Source of the DNA: Arenibaculum pallidiluteum
GTDB taxonomy: Bacteria; Pseudomonadota; Alphaproteobacteria; Azospirillales; Azospirillaceae
Assembly (NCBI RefSeq): GCF_017355985.1
Contig: NZ_JAFIQU010000006.1
Location: 1 to 64,000 of the forward strand
Direction: 5' to 3'
Length of the DNA stretch: 64,000 nucleotides
Made by a program: the position numbers and the translations under genes
In this document: piece after piece, positions 42,257-50,094 of the stretch
How positions within the stretch are numbered: the first letter of the stretch is position 1
How the letters are laid out: each line of letters starts with the position of its first letter
Notes under the pieces: model-generated
Told to the model about the DNA's origin: nothing
Database searches by the model: none
The model's input: only the letters and a program-made list of their open reading frames with translations

Positions 42257-43266
42257 CGCGGCGCCCCCGATGCGCCACCCGACGGGGCACCCTGGTTCGG
42301 GGCAGGCGCGGGCGCCGCCTGTCCCGGCTGCTGGCCGGGCAGGAAGAGGCCGCGGACCCGTGCCCCGGCGGTGCCGCCCTGCCCCGCGGCCAGCGTCACC
42401 AGGCGGCTCACCCCCGTGCGCATGTTGACCTCCGCCGCGTCGCCGACGAGTTGGTTGGGCCCGCGGGTCAGGCGGACATTGCCGGTCAAGGTCGCAATCT
42501 CGGTGCGCAGGTTGTACGTGCCTTCGCGCCCGCGCGCGATGTCGGTCGGCGTCGTGATCGTCACGTTCCCCTGCGCGTCCATGCGCTCCATCTCGAGCTG
42601 GCCAGGTGTCGTCTCGGCGAATTGGCCGACCAGCAAGTCGGCCTGGACCTTGTTCCGCTCGCGCACGGCGACAGCATCGCCCCGTGCGACGGCGAGCTGG
42701 CGGCCCTCCCAGTACTCCAGGCTGTCACGCGCGGTGACGACGTCGCGCGGCGTCGTCAGCTTCAGGTTCCCGCCGGTCACGACCGCCACCTGCTGGTCGA
42801 TGTCGTAGACCGCGCGATCGCCCTGCACCTCCTGGGTCGGCGTCTTGATCCGCACGCCGCCGTCCGCGGCCAGGCGGTAGATCTCGGTGCCGCCCTGCGC
42901 GATCTCGCGGTAGTACGCGATCAGCACCGGGGCCGCGACGGACAGGTCCCCGCGCGTGGCGACGGCATTGCCCCGCGCCACATAGGCCTTCTGCTCCTGG
43001 TGCCATTCGATGGCGTTGTCGGCATCGACCGCGATGGGCAGGCTCTTGCCGCCGCCCAGCCCGCCCGGCACCGGCGCCGTGGCGGGCGCCGGCGGCGGCG
43101 CGGCAGGCCTGGCGCCAGGCCCCTGCTCGGCCGCAGGGGCCTGCTGCTGAGCGCGCGCCGCGGGCTGCTGCGCGAAGGCCGGCGTCCAGCCCGCCGACGA
43201 ACCCAGCGTCACCGCCAGCGCCGCAGCCGCGAGCACTGCACCCAAGCGAAGGCCCGGCGCCATCAT
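42253..43266 (-). CDS. lptA: LPS transport periplasmic protein LptA
   Basis: Periplasmic bridge protein of the Lpt pathway, 337 residues, longer than enteric LptA (~185) as in many Rhodospirillales. Signal peptide: [34 protein letters not shown] Pro/Ala/Gln linker (35-75) follows. The OstA-like beta-jellyroll repeats begin [45 protein letters not shown] and include [48 protein letters not shown]. The C terminus is low-complexity. Start and stop overlap lptC and lptB respectively, so the three genes are translationally coupled. Confidence 0.9.
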   Translation of the reverse strand: MMAPGLRLGAVLAAAALAVTLGSSAGWTPAFAQQPAARAQQQAPAAEQGPGARPAAPPPAPATAPVPGGLGGGKSLPIAVDADNAIEWHQEQKAYVARGNAVATRGDLSVAAPVLIAYYREIAQGGTEIYRLAADGGVRIKTPTQEVQGDRAVYDIDQQVAVVTGGNLKLTTPRDVVTARDSLEYWEGRQLAVARGDAVAVRERNKVQADLLVGQFAETTPGQLEMERMDAQGNVTITTPTDIARGREGTYNLRTEIATLTGNVRLTRGPNQLVGDAAEVNMRTGVSRLVTLAAGQGGTAGARVRGLFLPGQQPGQAAPAPAPNQGAPSGGASGAPR

Positions 43267-43958
43267 CGCTGCACCTTGCCGCTCGCGCCCGGCGCCAGGT
43301 TGAGCCGGGCCTGACCCAGGAAGACGATGGTCTTGCCCTTGTCGAACAGGCGGAAGCCCTGGGAGAAGATCTCGCCGAACGGGCCTTGGCCCTCGACCGG
43401 TCGGTCGCCCCAGGCGTTGCCCGCGCCCACGTCCACATGGGCCTCGTCGGTGCGGAACTCGTAGCCCTTGTCGTGGACCAGGTCGACATGGCCGAGCAGC
43501 AGCAGCTTCCCGGTCTTCTCGTTGTAGCGGCCCTGGTCCCCGCTCAGGAACACCCAGGTCCCGTCCTCAAGCGTCATCTCGGCCCGGGGCTTCACGAGGT
43601 CGATCACCTCGGGTGCCTCGGCCGAGCGTACGGCCTTCTCGGAATCGACGGAGAAGGGGCGCTGCTGCTCGTCCACGCCGACATAGCGGGCATGGCTCAT
43701 CTCCAGCGTGTCGGCCGCCTGCGGGGGCGCCGGCGGCGGGCCGCCCTCGTGAAGGCGGGGCCAGGCCACGAGCAGCATCAGGATGCCGACGGCGAGGGCC
43801 GGCAGCGCGACCTTCAGCAGGCCCACGAACCGGGTGTAGACGCGCCCGGGCACCTGCCCGCGCCGGCCGCCGGAGGGGCGCGAGAACACGGACTGCGTCT
43901 GGCGGGCGCGCTGCATGGACGGTGTTCGCCGCGGGCGCGGCGCTTCTTCGACGCTCAT
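43263..43958 (-). CDS. lptC: LPS export protein LptC
   Basis: Inner-membrane-anchored periplasmic protein that receives LPS from LptFG and passes it to LptA. The 231-residue product has a basic cytoplasmic N terminus, one membrane helix (about 45-66, GLLKVALPALAVGILMLLVAWP) and an OstA-like periplasmic domain: YVGVDEQQRPFSVDSEKAVRS...LVKPRAEMTLEDGTWVFLSGDQGRYNEKTGKLLLLGHVDLVHDKGYEFRTDEAHVD. The ATG at 43958 lies one base after the kdsD stop; the lptC stop overlaps lptA. Confidence 0.9.
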   Translation of the reverse strand: MSVEEAPRPRRTPSMQRARQTQSVFSRPSGGRRGQVPGRVYTRFVGLLKVALPALAVGILMLLVAWPRLHEGGPPPAPPQAADTLEMSHARYVGVDEQQRPFSVDSEKAVRSAEAPEVIDLVKPRAEMTLEDGTWVFLSGDQGRYNEKTGKLLLLGHVDLVHDKGYEFRTDEAHVDVGAGNAWGDRPVEGQGPFGEIFSQGFRLFDKGKTIVFLGQARLNLAPGASGKVQR

Positions 43959-43959
43959 C

Positions 43960-45051
43960 TCAGGCCACCCCGGCCCGCAGGCAGTCGTGGATGTGCAGGA
44001 TGCCGACCGGCCTGCCCTCGTCGGTCACGAACAGGCTGGTGATCGTCCGAGCGTTCATCAGCCCCAGGGCTTCGGCCGCGAGGGCGCCCGCCCGGATCGT
44101 CTTGGGATCGCGGGTCATCACGTCGGCCGCGCGCTCCTCGAGCAGGCGCGGGGACATGTGGCGGCGCAGGTCGCCGTCGGTGACGATCCCGACCAGGCGC
44201 CCCTCGCCGTTCACCACGCCCACGCAGCCGAAGCTCTTGGCCGACATGACCAGCAGCGCCTCGCCCATGGGGGTGTCCTCGCCGACCAGCGGCAGGGCCT
44301 CGCCCGAATGCATCACGTCGAGCACGCGCAGGAGCTGGCGGCCCAGCGAGCCGCCGGGATGGAACACCTGGAAGTCCGCGGCCGAGAAGCCCCGCCGCTC
44401 CAGCAGCGCCACGGCGATCGCGTCGCCCAGCGCCATCATCATGGTGGTCGAGGTGGTGGGGGCGAGCCCGAGCGGGCAGGCCTCGGGGGTCTGCGGCAGC
44501 AGGAGCGCGACGTCGGCCTGCTCGGCCAGCGACGATCGGGCGCGCCGGGTCATGCCGATCAGCGGGATCCCGAAGCGGCGGGTATAGGCGACGATGTCCG
44601 AGAGTTCGGTCGTCTCGCCGGAGTTGGACAGGGCGATCACCGCATCCGCGGCGGTGATCATGCCGAGATCGCCGTGGCTGGCCTCGGCGGGATGGACGAA
44701 CTGCGCCGGCGTGCCGGTCGAGGCCAGCGTGGCCGCGATCTTGCGCGCCACATGGCCGCTCTTGCCCATGCCGGTGACGGTGACGCGCCCCTCGATCCCG
44801 GCCAGCAGACAGACGGCCCGCGAGAAGCTCCCGTCCAGGGACTCGGCCAGCGCCTGCAGCGCCTCGGCCTCGGTGCCCAGCACCCGGACGGCCACGCGGC
44901 GATCGGCATCGCCGTCGCGTCCAGAGGACAGGGATTCCGCGGCTCCGGCCTGAACGCAGGCGGCAGGATCGATGGTCTGGGAGAGCTCGTTCAACGGGTC
45001 CTCGTCTGGCGCGTCGGTGAGGGCCAGGCCCGCCGGGCTGAGTATGCCCAC
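43960..45051 (-). CDS. kdsD: Arabinose-5-phosphate isomerase, KpsF/KdsD family
   Basis: Converts ribulose-5-phosphate to arabinose-5-phosphate, the precursor of Kdo in LPS. An SIS domain (GRVTVTGMGKSGHVARKIAATLASTGTPAQFVHPAEASHGDLGMI, VIALSNSGETTEL) is followed by two CBS domains in the C-terminal half (DVMHSGEALPLVGEDTPMGEALLVM and DVMTRDPKTIRAGALAAEALGLM). The start is uncertain. The GTG at 45051 gives 363 residues; an ATG at 45156 would overlap the upstream rnd gene by 38 bases and add an unconserved stretch. Co-transcribed with lptC. Confidence 0.9.
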   Translation of the reverse strand: MGILSPAGLALTDAPDEDPLNELSQTIDPAACVQAGAAESLSSGRDGDADRRVAVRVLGTEAEALQALAESLDGSFSRAVCLLAGIEGRVTVTGMGKSGHVARKIAATLASTGTPAQFVHPAEASHGDLGMITAADAVIALSNSGETTELSDIVAYTRRFGIPLIGMTRRARSSLAEQADVALLLPQTPEACPLGLAPTTSTTMMMALGDAIAVALLERRGFSAADFQVFHPGGSLGRQLLRVLDVMHSGEALPLVGEDTPMGEALLVMSAKSFGCVGVVNGEGRLVGIVTDGDLRRHMSPRLLEERAADVMTRDPKTIRAGALAAEALGLMNARTITSLFVTDEGRPVGILHIHDCLRAGVA

Positions 45052-45118
45052 TGCCCGGCGACGGGTAAAGGGCGGCAGCCCTACAGCAGCCCTATAGATG
45101 CAGCGTCCCGCCGACGCT

Positions 45119-45730
45119 TCAATGGGCGAAAATGTCCGGGTCTTCCCACCCGCCAAGGTCGAGTAGCGCGCGGACCGGCAGGAACTCGAAGCACTGGCGG
45201 GCCAGCTCGGTCCGCCCCTCGCGCTCCAGCATGGCGTCCAGGCGCTCGCGCAGCCGGTGCAGGTGCAGGACGTCGTCGGCGGCGTAGCGGAGCTGCTCGG
45301 CGCTGAGCTCGTCGGCGCCCCAGTCGGAGGACTGCTGCTGCTTGTTCAGCTCGACGCCGAGGAGGTCGCGGCAGAGGTCCTTCAGGCCGTGGCGATCGGT
45401 GTAGGTCCGCACCAGCTTGGATGCGATCTTGGTGCAGTAGACCGGCGCGGCGACCACGTCCAGATAGGCCTTCAGGACGGCGATGTCGAAGCGTCCGAAA
45501 TGGAACAGCTTGGTGACGTCGGGATCGGCAAGCAGGAGCTGCAGGTTCGGGCCGGGCGGGCTGCCGGGGCGGATCTGCACCATGTGGCAGACCCCGTCGC
45601 CGGCGGACATCTGGACGAGGCAGAGGCGGTCGCGGGCAGGGTTCAGGCCCATCGTCTCGGTGTCGACGGCCACAACGGGGCCGAGATCGAGACCATCCGG
45701 CAGGTCGCCGTCATGAAGATTGATGGACAC
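45119..45730 (-). CDS. rnd: Ribonuclease D, short form
   Basis: 3'-5' exoribonuclease of the DEDDy group, 203 residues. Catalytic residues are in VVAVDTETMGL (Asp23, Glu25), FHFGRFDIAVL (Asp82) and QLRYAADDVLHLHRL (Tyr149, Asp153). The HRDC domains of enteric RNase D are absent; this catalytic-only form is usual in alphaproteobacteria. The start is a GTG at 45730 with GAGGA about ten bases upstream. It probably trims tRNA or other stable-RNA 3' ends. Confidence 0.92.
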   Translation of the reverse strand: MSINLHDGDLPDGLDLGPVVAVDTETMGLNPARDRLCLVQMSAGDGVCHMVQIRPGSPPGPNLQLLLADPDVTKLFHFGRFDIAVLKAYLDVVAAPVYCTKIASKLVRTYTDRHGLKDLCRDLLGVELNKQQQSSDWGADELSAEQLRYAADDVLHLHRLRERLDAMLEREGRTELARQCFEFLPVRALLDLGGWEDPDIFAH

Positions 45731-45827
45731 GGCGTGCGGTCCTCGGAACCATGGCCCTGAAACAGAAAGGCCGCCCTGATCCGGGGGCCCCTCAGGGGCT
45801 TGGGATCAAGCGGCCAAACGAAGGCGG

Positions 45828-45914
45828 TGGTGCCCAGGAGAGGACTCGAACCTCCACGACATTTCTGCCACTGGTACCTGAAACCAGCGCGTCTACCAAT
45901 TCCGCCACCTGGGC
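45828..45914 (-). tRNA. tRNA-Leu(CAG)
   Basis: The minus strand folds as a class II tRNA. The acceptor stem is GCCCAGG/CCTGGGC, the D arm GGCGGAATTGGTAGACGC, and the anticodon arm CTGGT-TTCAGGT-ACCAG has anticodon CAG. A long variable arm and GGTTCGAGTCC follow. The terminal CCA is encoded (45828-45830). It reads CUG, the most used leucine codon in such G+C-rich genomes. Confidence 0.95.
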
Positions 45915-45915
45915 T

Positions 45916-45975
45916 CACCGGCGGGTGCCCCCGCCGGTGGAGCGGTGATATAGGTCCCCGTCCCGGGCCTGTCAA
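45916..45975 (-). promoter_or_regulatory. Promoter and 5' leader hairpin of tRNA-Leu(CAG)
   Basis: TTGACA (45975-45970) and TATATC (45952-45947) with a 17-base spacer are almost consensus. Transcription should begin near 45940. The leader is then a perfect 10-bp hairpin, CACCGGCGGG-GGCA-CCCGCCGGTG (45939-45916), ending one base before the mature tRNA 5' end. Confidence 0.75.
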
Positions 45976-46150
45976 ACACTTTCGCGCCGCGCGGGCGGCC
46001 CGATCTGACGCCCCCTCGGGGCGCGGCGCCCCTGCCTCTGGCCCACCGCACGCGCATTCTATATAAGCACCATCCGCAGGGTGCCCGGGGGAGCGTGCCG
46101 ATCCCGCGGAGACGCCGCGCCCTGCCGGAAGCCGGAAGGGGTGGAGCAGC

Positions 46151-47122
46151 ATGTCGTTCAAGTATCGGGTCGCGACCGTCTTCGGCGGCTCGGGTTTTCT
46201 CGGGCGCCACTTCGTCCAGGAACTCGCCCGCACGGGCACGATCGTGCGCGTGGCCTCGCGCCGGCCGAGCCGGTCCGGCTGGCTGCGCGTGATGGGCACG
46301 GTCGGGCAGATCACGCCCATCGCCGTCGACGTCAGCCGCGACGACAGCGTGGCTGCCGCCGTGAAGGGTGCCGACTTCGTCGTGAACCTGATCGGCGTGC
46401 TCTTCGAATCCGGCAACCAGAGCTTCCGCCTCTGCCACGCGGAGGGGCCCGCGCGCATCGCCCGCCTGGCCAAGGCCGCCGGCGCAAGCCGCCTGATCCA
46501 CGTCTCGGCCCTCGGTGCCGATCCGTCCTCGCCGTCCCTTTACGCCCGCAGCAAGGCCGAGGGCGAGAAGGCCGTGCTTGAAGCCTTTCCCGAGGCGACG
46601 ATCCTGCGCCCCTCCGTGGTCTTCGGGGCCGAGGACGAGTTCTTCAACCGGTTCGCGACCATGGCGCAGTTCTCGCCCTTCCTGCCCCTGATCGGGGGCG
46701 GGAAGACGCTGATGCAGCCGGTCTACGTGAATGACGTCGCCAACGCGGTGATGGCGGCGCTGATGGATCCCGCGACCCGGGGCCGCACCTTCGAGCTGGG
46801 CGGCCCGCGCATTTACACCTTCCGCGAGCTGATGGAGCTGATGCTGTCCGTCACCCGCCGGCGCAAGCGGCTGGTCGACCTGTCCTGGGGCACCGCCTCA
46901 CGGCTCGCGAAGATCCTGGCCCTGCTGCCGAACCCGCCGCTGACCCCCGACCAGGTCGAGCTGCTCAAGCGCGACAACGTGGTCTCCCCCGGCGCGGCCG
47001 ACCTGCGCGCGCTCGGCATCATGCCGACCGCGGCCGAGCTGGTGCTGCCGAGCTATCTCGAGCGCTTCCGCATCGGCGGCCGCTTTGCTGGCCAGCGCAG
47101 CTCGGGCGGCGTCACCCACTGA
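46151..47122 (+). CDS. NAD(P)-binding complex I NDUFA9-like protein
   Basis: An atypical short-chain dehydrogenase/epimerase of 323 residues. The nucleotide-binding motif VATVFGGSGFLGRHFVQELARTGTIVRVASRRP is at the N terminus. YARSKAEGEKAVLEAFPEATILRPSVVFGAEDEFFNRFA contains the YxxxK pair. LQPVYVNDVANAV-like PVYVNDVANAVMAAL and FELGGPRIYTFRELMELML follow. It matches bacterial homologues of the mitochondrial complex I accessory subunit NDUFA9, a common single-copy gene in alphaproteobacteria. A role in respiration is inferred from that homology. It overlaps the convergent histidine kinase gene by 11 bases. Confidence 0.85.
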   Translation: MSFKYRVATVFGGSGFLGRHFVQELARTGTIVRVASRRPSRSGWLRVMGTVGQITPIAVDVSRDDSVAAAVKGADFVVNLIGVLFESGNQSFRLCHAEGPARIARLAKAAGASRLIHVSALGADPSSPSLYARSKAEGEKAVLEAFPEATILRPSVVFGAEDEFFNRFATMAQFSPFLPLIGGGKTLMQPVYVNDVANAVMAALMDPATRGRTFELGGPRIYTFRELMELMLSVTRRRKRLVDLSWGTASRLAKILALLPNPPLTPDQVELLKRDNVVSPGAADLRALGIMPTAAELVLPSYLERFRIGGRFAGQRSSGGVTH

Positions 47123-48269
47123 TCCTGTCGGGACCCGCCGACGCGGCCGCGCGCGCGGATCGCTGAGCGGCCACCGGATTCGGCGCGGCGTCGCCCGCGC
47201 GCGGCGCCGGCGACCGGCCGTCGGGGAGCGTCAGGATGATCCGCGCCCCTGTCCTGTCCAGGATCAGGTCCGCCTCGGCCTGACGCACCAGGAGACGGAC
47301 CAGGGTCAGGCCGAGCCCGTCCACGCCGGGCTGGTCGTCCAGCGCCAGTATGCCGCGGATGGTCAGTCGGCAGCCCCCGGCGTCGTGGTTCAGCGCGACC
47401 TCCGGCCAGGCACCCTCGCCCTGCTTCCCGGGCTCCGCGCCGCGCATCGCGGCCGAGACGAGCTCGCTGACCACGAGGCCCAGCGGCACGGCCCGGTCGG
47501 CCTCGAGCTGCACCGGCGTCCCGGCGACCGACACCGGGATCTCCCGCGAGGCCCCCTGCCCGAGGCGTCCGCAGAGGTCCTCGACATAGACGCCAAGGTC
47601 GAGCGTGCCGACGGCGCCGTTCATGTACATCCGCGCATGGGCGTCCGAGATCGCCGCGATCCGGTCGAACAGGCTGGTCATGGCCCGCCGCACCGGGCCC
47701 TCGGGCGCGCGGCTCGCCTGGAGCCGGATCATCGAGGCGACGACCTGGAGTGAGTTCTTGACCCGGTGGCTGAGCTCCTGCAGCGCCTCGGCCCGTCCCC
47801 GCAGGGCGGCCTCGCGCTCCCCGGCGACGCGGCGCTGCTCCGTCACGTCGCGGAGGATGCCGACGGCGCGGATCGGCTGCCCTGAGCCATCGCGGACGAT
47901 GGTTCCGGTCGCCGAGACCCAGCGCACCGCCCCCGTCCCGGCTGCCTCCGCGGCCCCGTCCCCGACCAGGATGCGGTACTCGGCTCCGCTGGGACAGCGC
48001 CCGGGCACGGCTTCCGCCCATAGGACGAAGTCCGGTGCCGACCGGTCCTCCGGATGCACGCGGTCCTGCCACTCGGCGAGGGTCGCGATTCCGGAGCCCG
48101 GGGCCAGGCCGAAGATCGCGGCGAGTTCCGGTGAGGCATCGAGCCGCCGGCTGCCGTAGTCGTAGTCCCAGGCCGCCATGCATGCGGACCTGAGGGCAAG
48201 GTGGATCAGGTCGGCACGGTTGCCGTCGCCGGATGAGCCTTCAGGGTCCTGGACGCCGGGGCTGGGCAT
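47112..48269 (-). CDS. PAS-containing histidine kinase, HisKA_2 type, with altered N-box
   Basis: A 385-residue soluble sensor. A PAS/PAC domain (about 25-148: WDYDYGSRRLDASPELAAIFGL...RVHPEDR...VRWVSATGTIVRDGSGQPIRAVGILRDVTEQ) leads to a HisKA_2 dimerisation helix with the phospho-acceptor His168 in ELSHRVKNSLQVVASMIRLQ. The ATPase domain is eroded: the expected NELxxNA is SELVSAA (268-274), so both N-box Asn residues are replaced, although GLGLTLVRLLV remains. Kinase activity is therefore doubtful. No response regulator gene is adjacent. Its 3' end overlaps the NDUFA9-like gene by 11 bases. Confidence 0.8.
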   Translation of the reverse strand: MPSPGVQDPEGSSGDGNRADLIHLALRSACMAAWDYDYGSRRLDASPELAAIFGLAPGSGIATLAEWQDRVHPEDRSAPDFVLWAEAVPGRCPSGAEYRILVGDGAAEAAGTGAVRWVSATGTIVRDGSGQPIRAVGILRDVTEQRRVAGEREAALRGRAEALQELSHRVKNSLQVVASMIRLQASRAPEGPVRRAMTSLFDRIAAISDAHARMYMNGAVGTLDLGVYVEDLCGRLGQGASREIPVSVAGTPVQLEADRAVPLGLVVSELVSAAMRGAEPGKQGEGAWPEVALNHDAGGCRLTIRGILALDDQPGVDGLGLTLVRLLVRQAEADLILDRTGARIILTLPDGRSPAPRAGDAAPNPVAAQRSARAAASAGPDRISG

Positions 48270-48610
48270 GGCAGCGGATTGTCAGTTGCGCCTTGACCCT
48301 CTCACAGGACGGGGCCCGGGCCTATGCTTCCGAATTCCCTAGGCCGGATGTAGCTCCCCAGCCTTCCGAACGAGTGCCGATCCGCGAAATTCGGATAGTA
48401 CCATTTCGGACCTTTCTTCGCGGCCGCGCGCTGCACAAAAAGCGAGCGCCAGTCGGATCGCCACGGATTTAGGTCAGCACCAGGTAACCATCTGCAATTT
48501 TTTGCTCGCCTGTGCCGAATTCATAGCGTATAGCCATGATCGCCGGATGCCGACGCAAGAAGCTTGCCCGCGCACGCCGGAACTACGACATGAAGGTCCT
48601 GGAGGCAGCG
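48270..48610. other. Intergenic region upstream of gltD
   Basis: This 341-base gap separates the divergent histidine kinase and gltD genes. It contains A+T-richer blocks at 48375-48420 and 48490-48535. A candidate gltD promoter is TTGCTC (48502-48507), 16 bases, TAGCGT (48524-48529). The -35 region overlaps a GCAA-TTTT-TTGC dyad (48494-48505) that could be a regulator site. In-frame ATGs at 48536 and 48590 precede the chosen gltD start. Confidence 0.35.
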
Positions 48611-50065
48611 ATGGCGCAGCAGCGGATGCTCGGCTTTGTCCACACCGACAAGCGGATGCCGGAAAAACGCGCCGCCGACCTGCGCCGCACCGACTTCAAC
48701 GAGATCTACGGCGACTTCGACGTCCCGGGAGCGGAGGAGCAGGCCAACCGCTGCTCGCAATGCGGCGTGCCGTTCTGCCAGGTGCACTGCCCCCTGCACA
48801 ACAACATCCCGGACTGGCTGAAGCTCACGGCCGAGGGGCGGCTGGAGGAGGCCTACGAGGTCTCGTCGGCCACCAACACTTTTCCCGAGATCTGCGGCCG
48901 CATCTGTCCGCAGGACCGGCTGTGCGAGGGCAACTGCACGATCGAGCAGTCCCGGCACGGCACCGTCACCATCGGCGCGATCGAGCGGTTCATCAATGAC
49001 ACCGCCTGGGAGCGTGGCTGGGTGAAGCCGCGCAAGCCCCTGCGCGAGCGCGCGCAGTCGGTCGGCATCATCGGCGGCGGGCCGGGTGGCCTGGCGGCGG
49101 CCGAGATGCTGCGTGCCAAGGGCTACCAGGTCCATGTCTACGACCGCTACGACCGCATCGGCGGGCTGATGGTCTACGGCATCCCCGGCTTCAAGCTGGA
49201 GAAGGACGTCGTCGCCCGGCGCGTCGCCCAGCTCGAGGAGCAGGGCGTGCGCCTGCATCCCAACACCGATATCGGCGGCACCGTCACCCTGGCCGAGCTG
49301 CGCCAGCGCCACGACGCGGTGCTGGTGGCCACGGGCGTCTACAAGGCGCGCGACCTGGAGGCCCCCGGCAGCGCGCTGTCCGGCATCGTGCCGGCGCTGG
49401 ACTACCTCACCGCCAGCAACAAGGTCGGTCTCGGCGACACGGTCGCAGCCTTCGCCGACGGCACCCTGAACGCCGCCGGCAAGGACGTGGTCGTGATCGG
49501 AGGCGGCGACACCGCCATGGACTGCGTGCGCACGGCGGTGCGCCAGGGCGCCCGGTCGGTGCGCTGCCTGTACCGCCGCGACCGCAGGAACATGCCGGGC
49601 TCGCAGCGCGAGGTCGCCAATGCCGAGGAGGAGGGCGTCGAGTTCGTCTGGCAGTCGGCGCCCCAGGCCTTCCTCGGGCGCGACCGGGTCGAGGCCGTTC
49701 GCGCCGTGCGCATCCATCTGGGCGTGGCCGATGCCACCGGCCGGCAGACCCCGCAGGTCGTCGAGGGCTCGGAGTTCGACCTGAAGGCCGACATGGTGAT
49801 CAAGGCGCTGGGCTTCGATCCCGAGGACATGCCCCAGCTCTTCGGCGAGCCCGGCCTGACCGTGAGCCGCTGGGGCACCCTGAAGATCGACTTCCGTACC
49901 ATGATGACCAGCCTGGACGGCGTCTTCGCCGCCGGCGACATCGTGCGCGGCGCAAGCCTGGTCGTCTGGGCGATCCGTGACGGGCGCGACGTCGCGGAGC
50001 AGATCCATGCCTATCTCGGCCGCAAGGCCCTGGCGCCGGCCGCATCGGCCGTCGCCGCCGAATGA
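48611..50065 (+). CDS. gltD: Glutamate synthase (NADPH) small subunit
   Basis: Supplies electrons from NADPH to the GOGAT large subunit. The 484-residue product has the N-terminal iron-sulfur region (CSQCGVPFCQVHCPLHNNIPDWL, then CGRICPQDRLCEGNC) coordinating two 4Fe-4S clusters. It has the FAD motif VGIIGGGPGGLAAAEMLRAKG, the NADPH motif VVVIGGGDTAMDCVRTAVRQGA and the C-terminal FAD-contact FAAGDIVRGASLVVWAIRDGRDVAEQI. The ATG at 48611 is chosen for GGAGG five bases upstream and because MAQQRMLGFVHTDKRMPEKR is the usual alphaproteobacterial N terminus. It precedes gltB. Confidence 0.94.
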   Translation: MAQQRMLGFVHTDKRMPEKRAADLRRTDFNEIYGDFDVPGAEEQANRCSQCGVPFCQVHCPLHNNIPDWLKLTAEGRLEEAYEVSSATNTFPEICGRICPQDRLCEGNCTIEQSRHGTVTIGAIERFINDTAWERGWVKPRKPLRERAQSVGIIGGGPGGLAAAEMLRAKGYQVHVYDRYDRIGGLMVYGIPGFKLEKDVVARRVAQLEEQGVRLHPNTDIGGTVTLAELRQRHDAVLVATGVYKARDLEAPGSALSGIVPALDYLTASNKVGLGDTVAAFADGTLNAAGKDVVVIGGGDTAMDCVRTAVRQGARSVRCLYRRDRRNMPGSQREVANAEEEGVEFVWQSAPQAFLGRDRVEAVRAVRIHLGVADATGRQTPQVVEGSEFDLKADMVIKALGFDPEDMPQLFGEPGLTVSRWGTLKIDFRTMMTSLDGVFAAGDIVRGASLVVWAIRDGRDVAEQIHAYLGRKALAPAASAVAAE

Positions 50066-50094
50066 CCCCTCCCCTGGATCCGAGAGGAACGACC

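Noticed and set aside
39884..42808. A ~970-codon frame antisense to rpoN-lptB-lptA
   Set aside because: It covers three well-supported genes, with no domain of its own.
48270..48330. TGGCAG...TTGTC/TTGCG considered as a sigma-54 promoter for gltD
   Set aside because: The GG and GC dinucleotides do not have the required spacing of the -24/-12 elements, and the site lies about 300 bases upstream of the gene.
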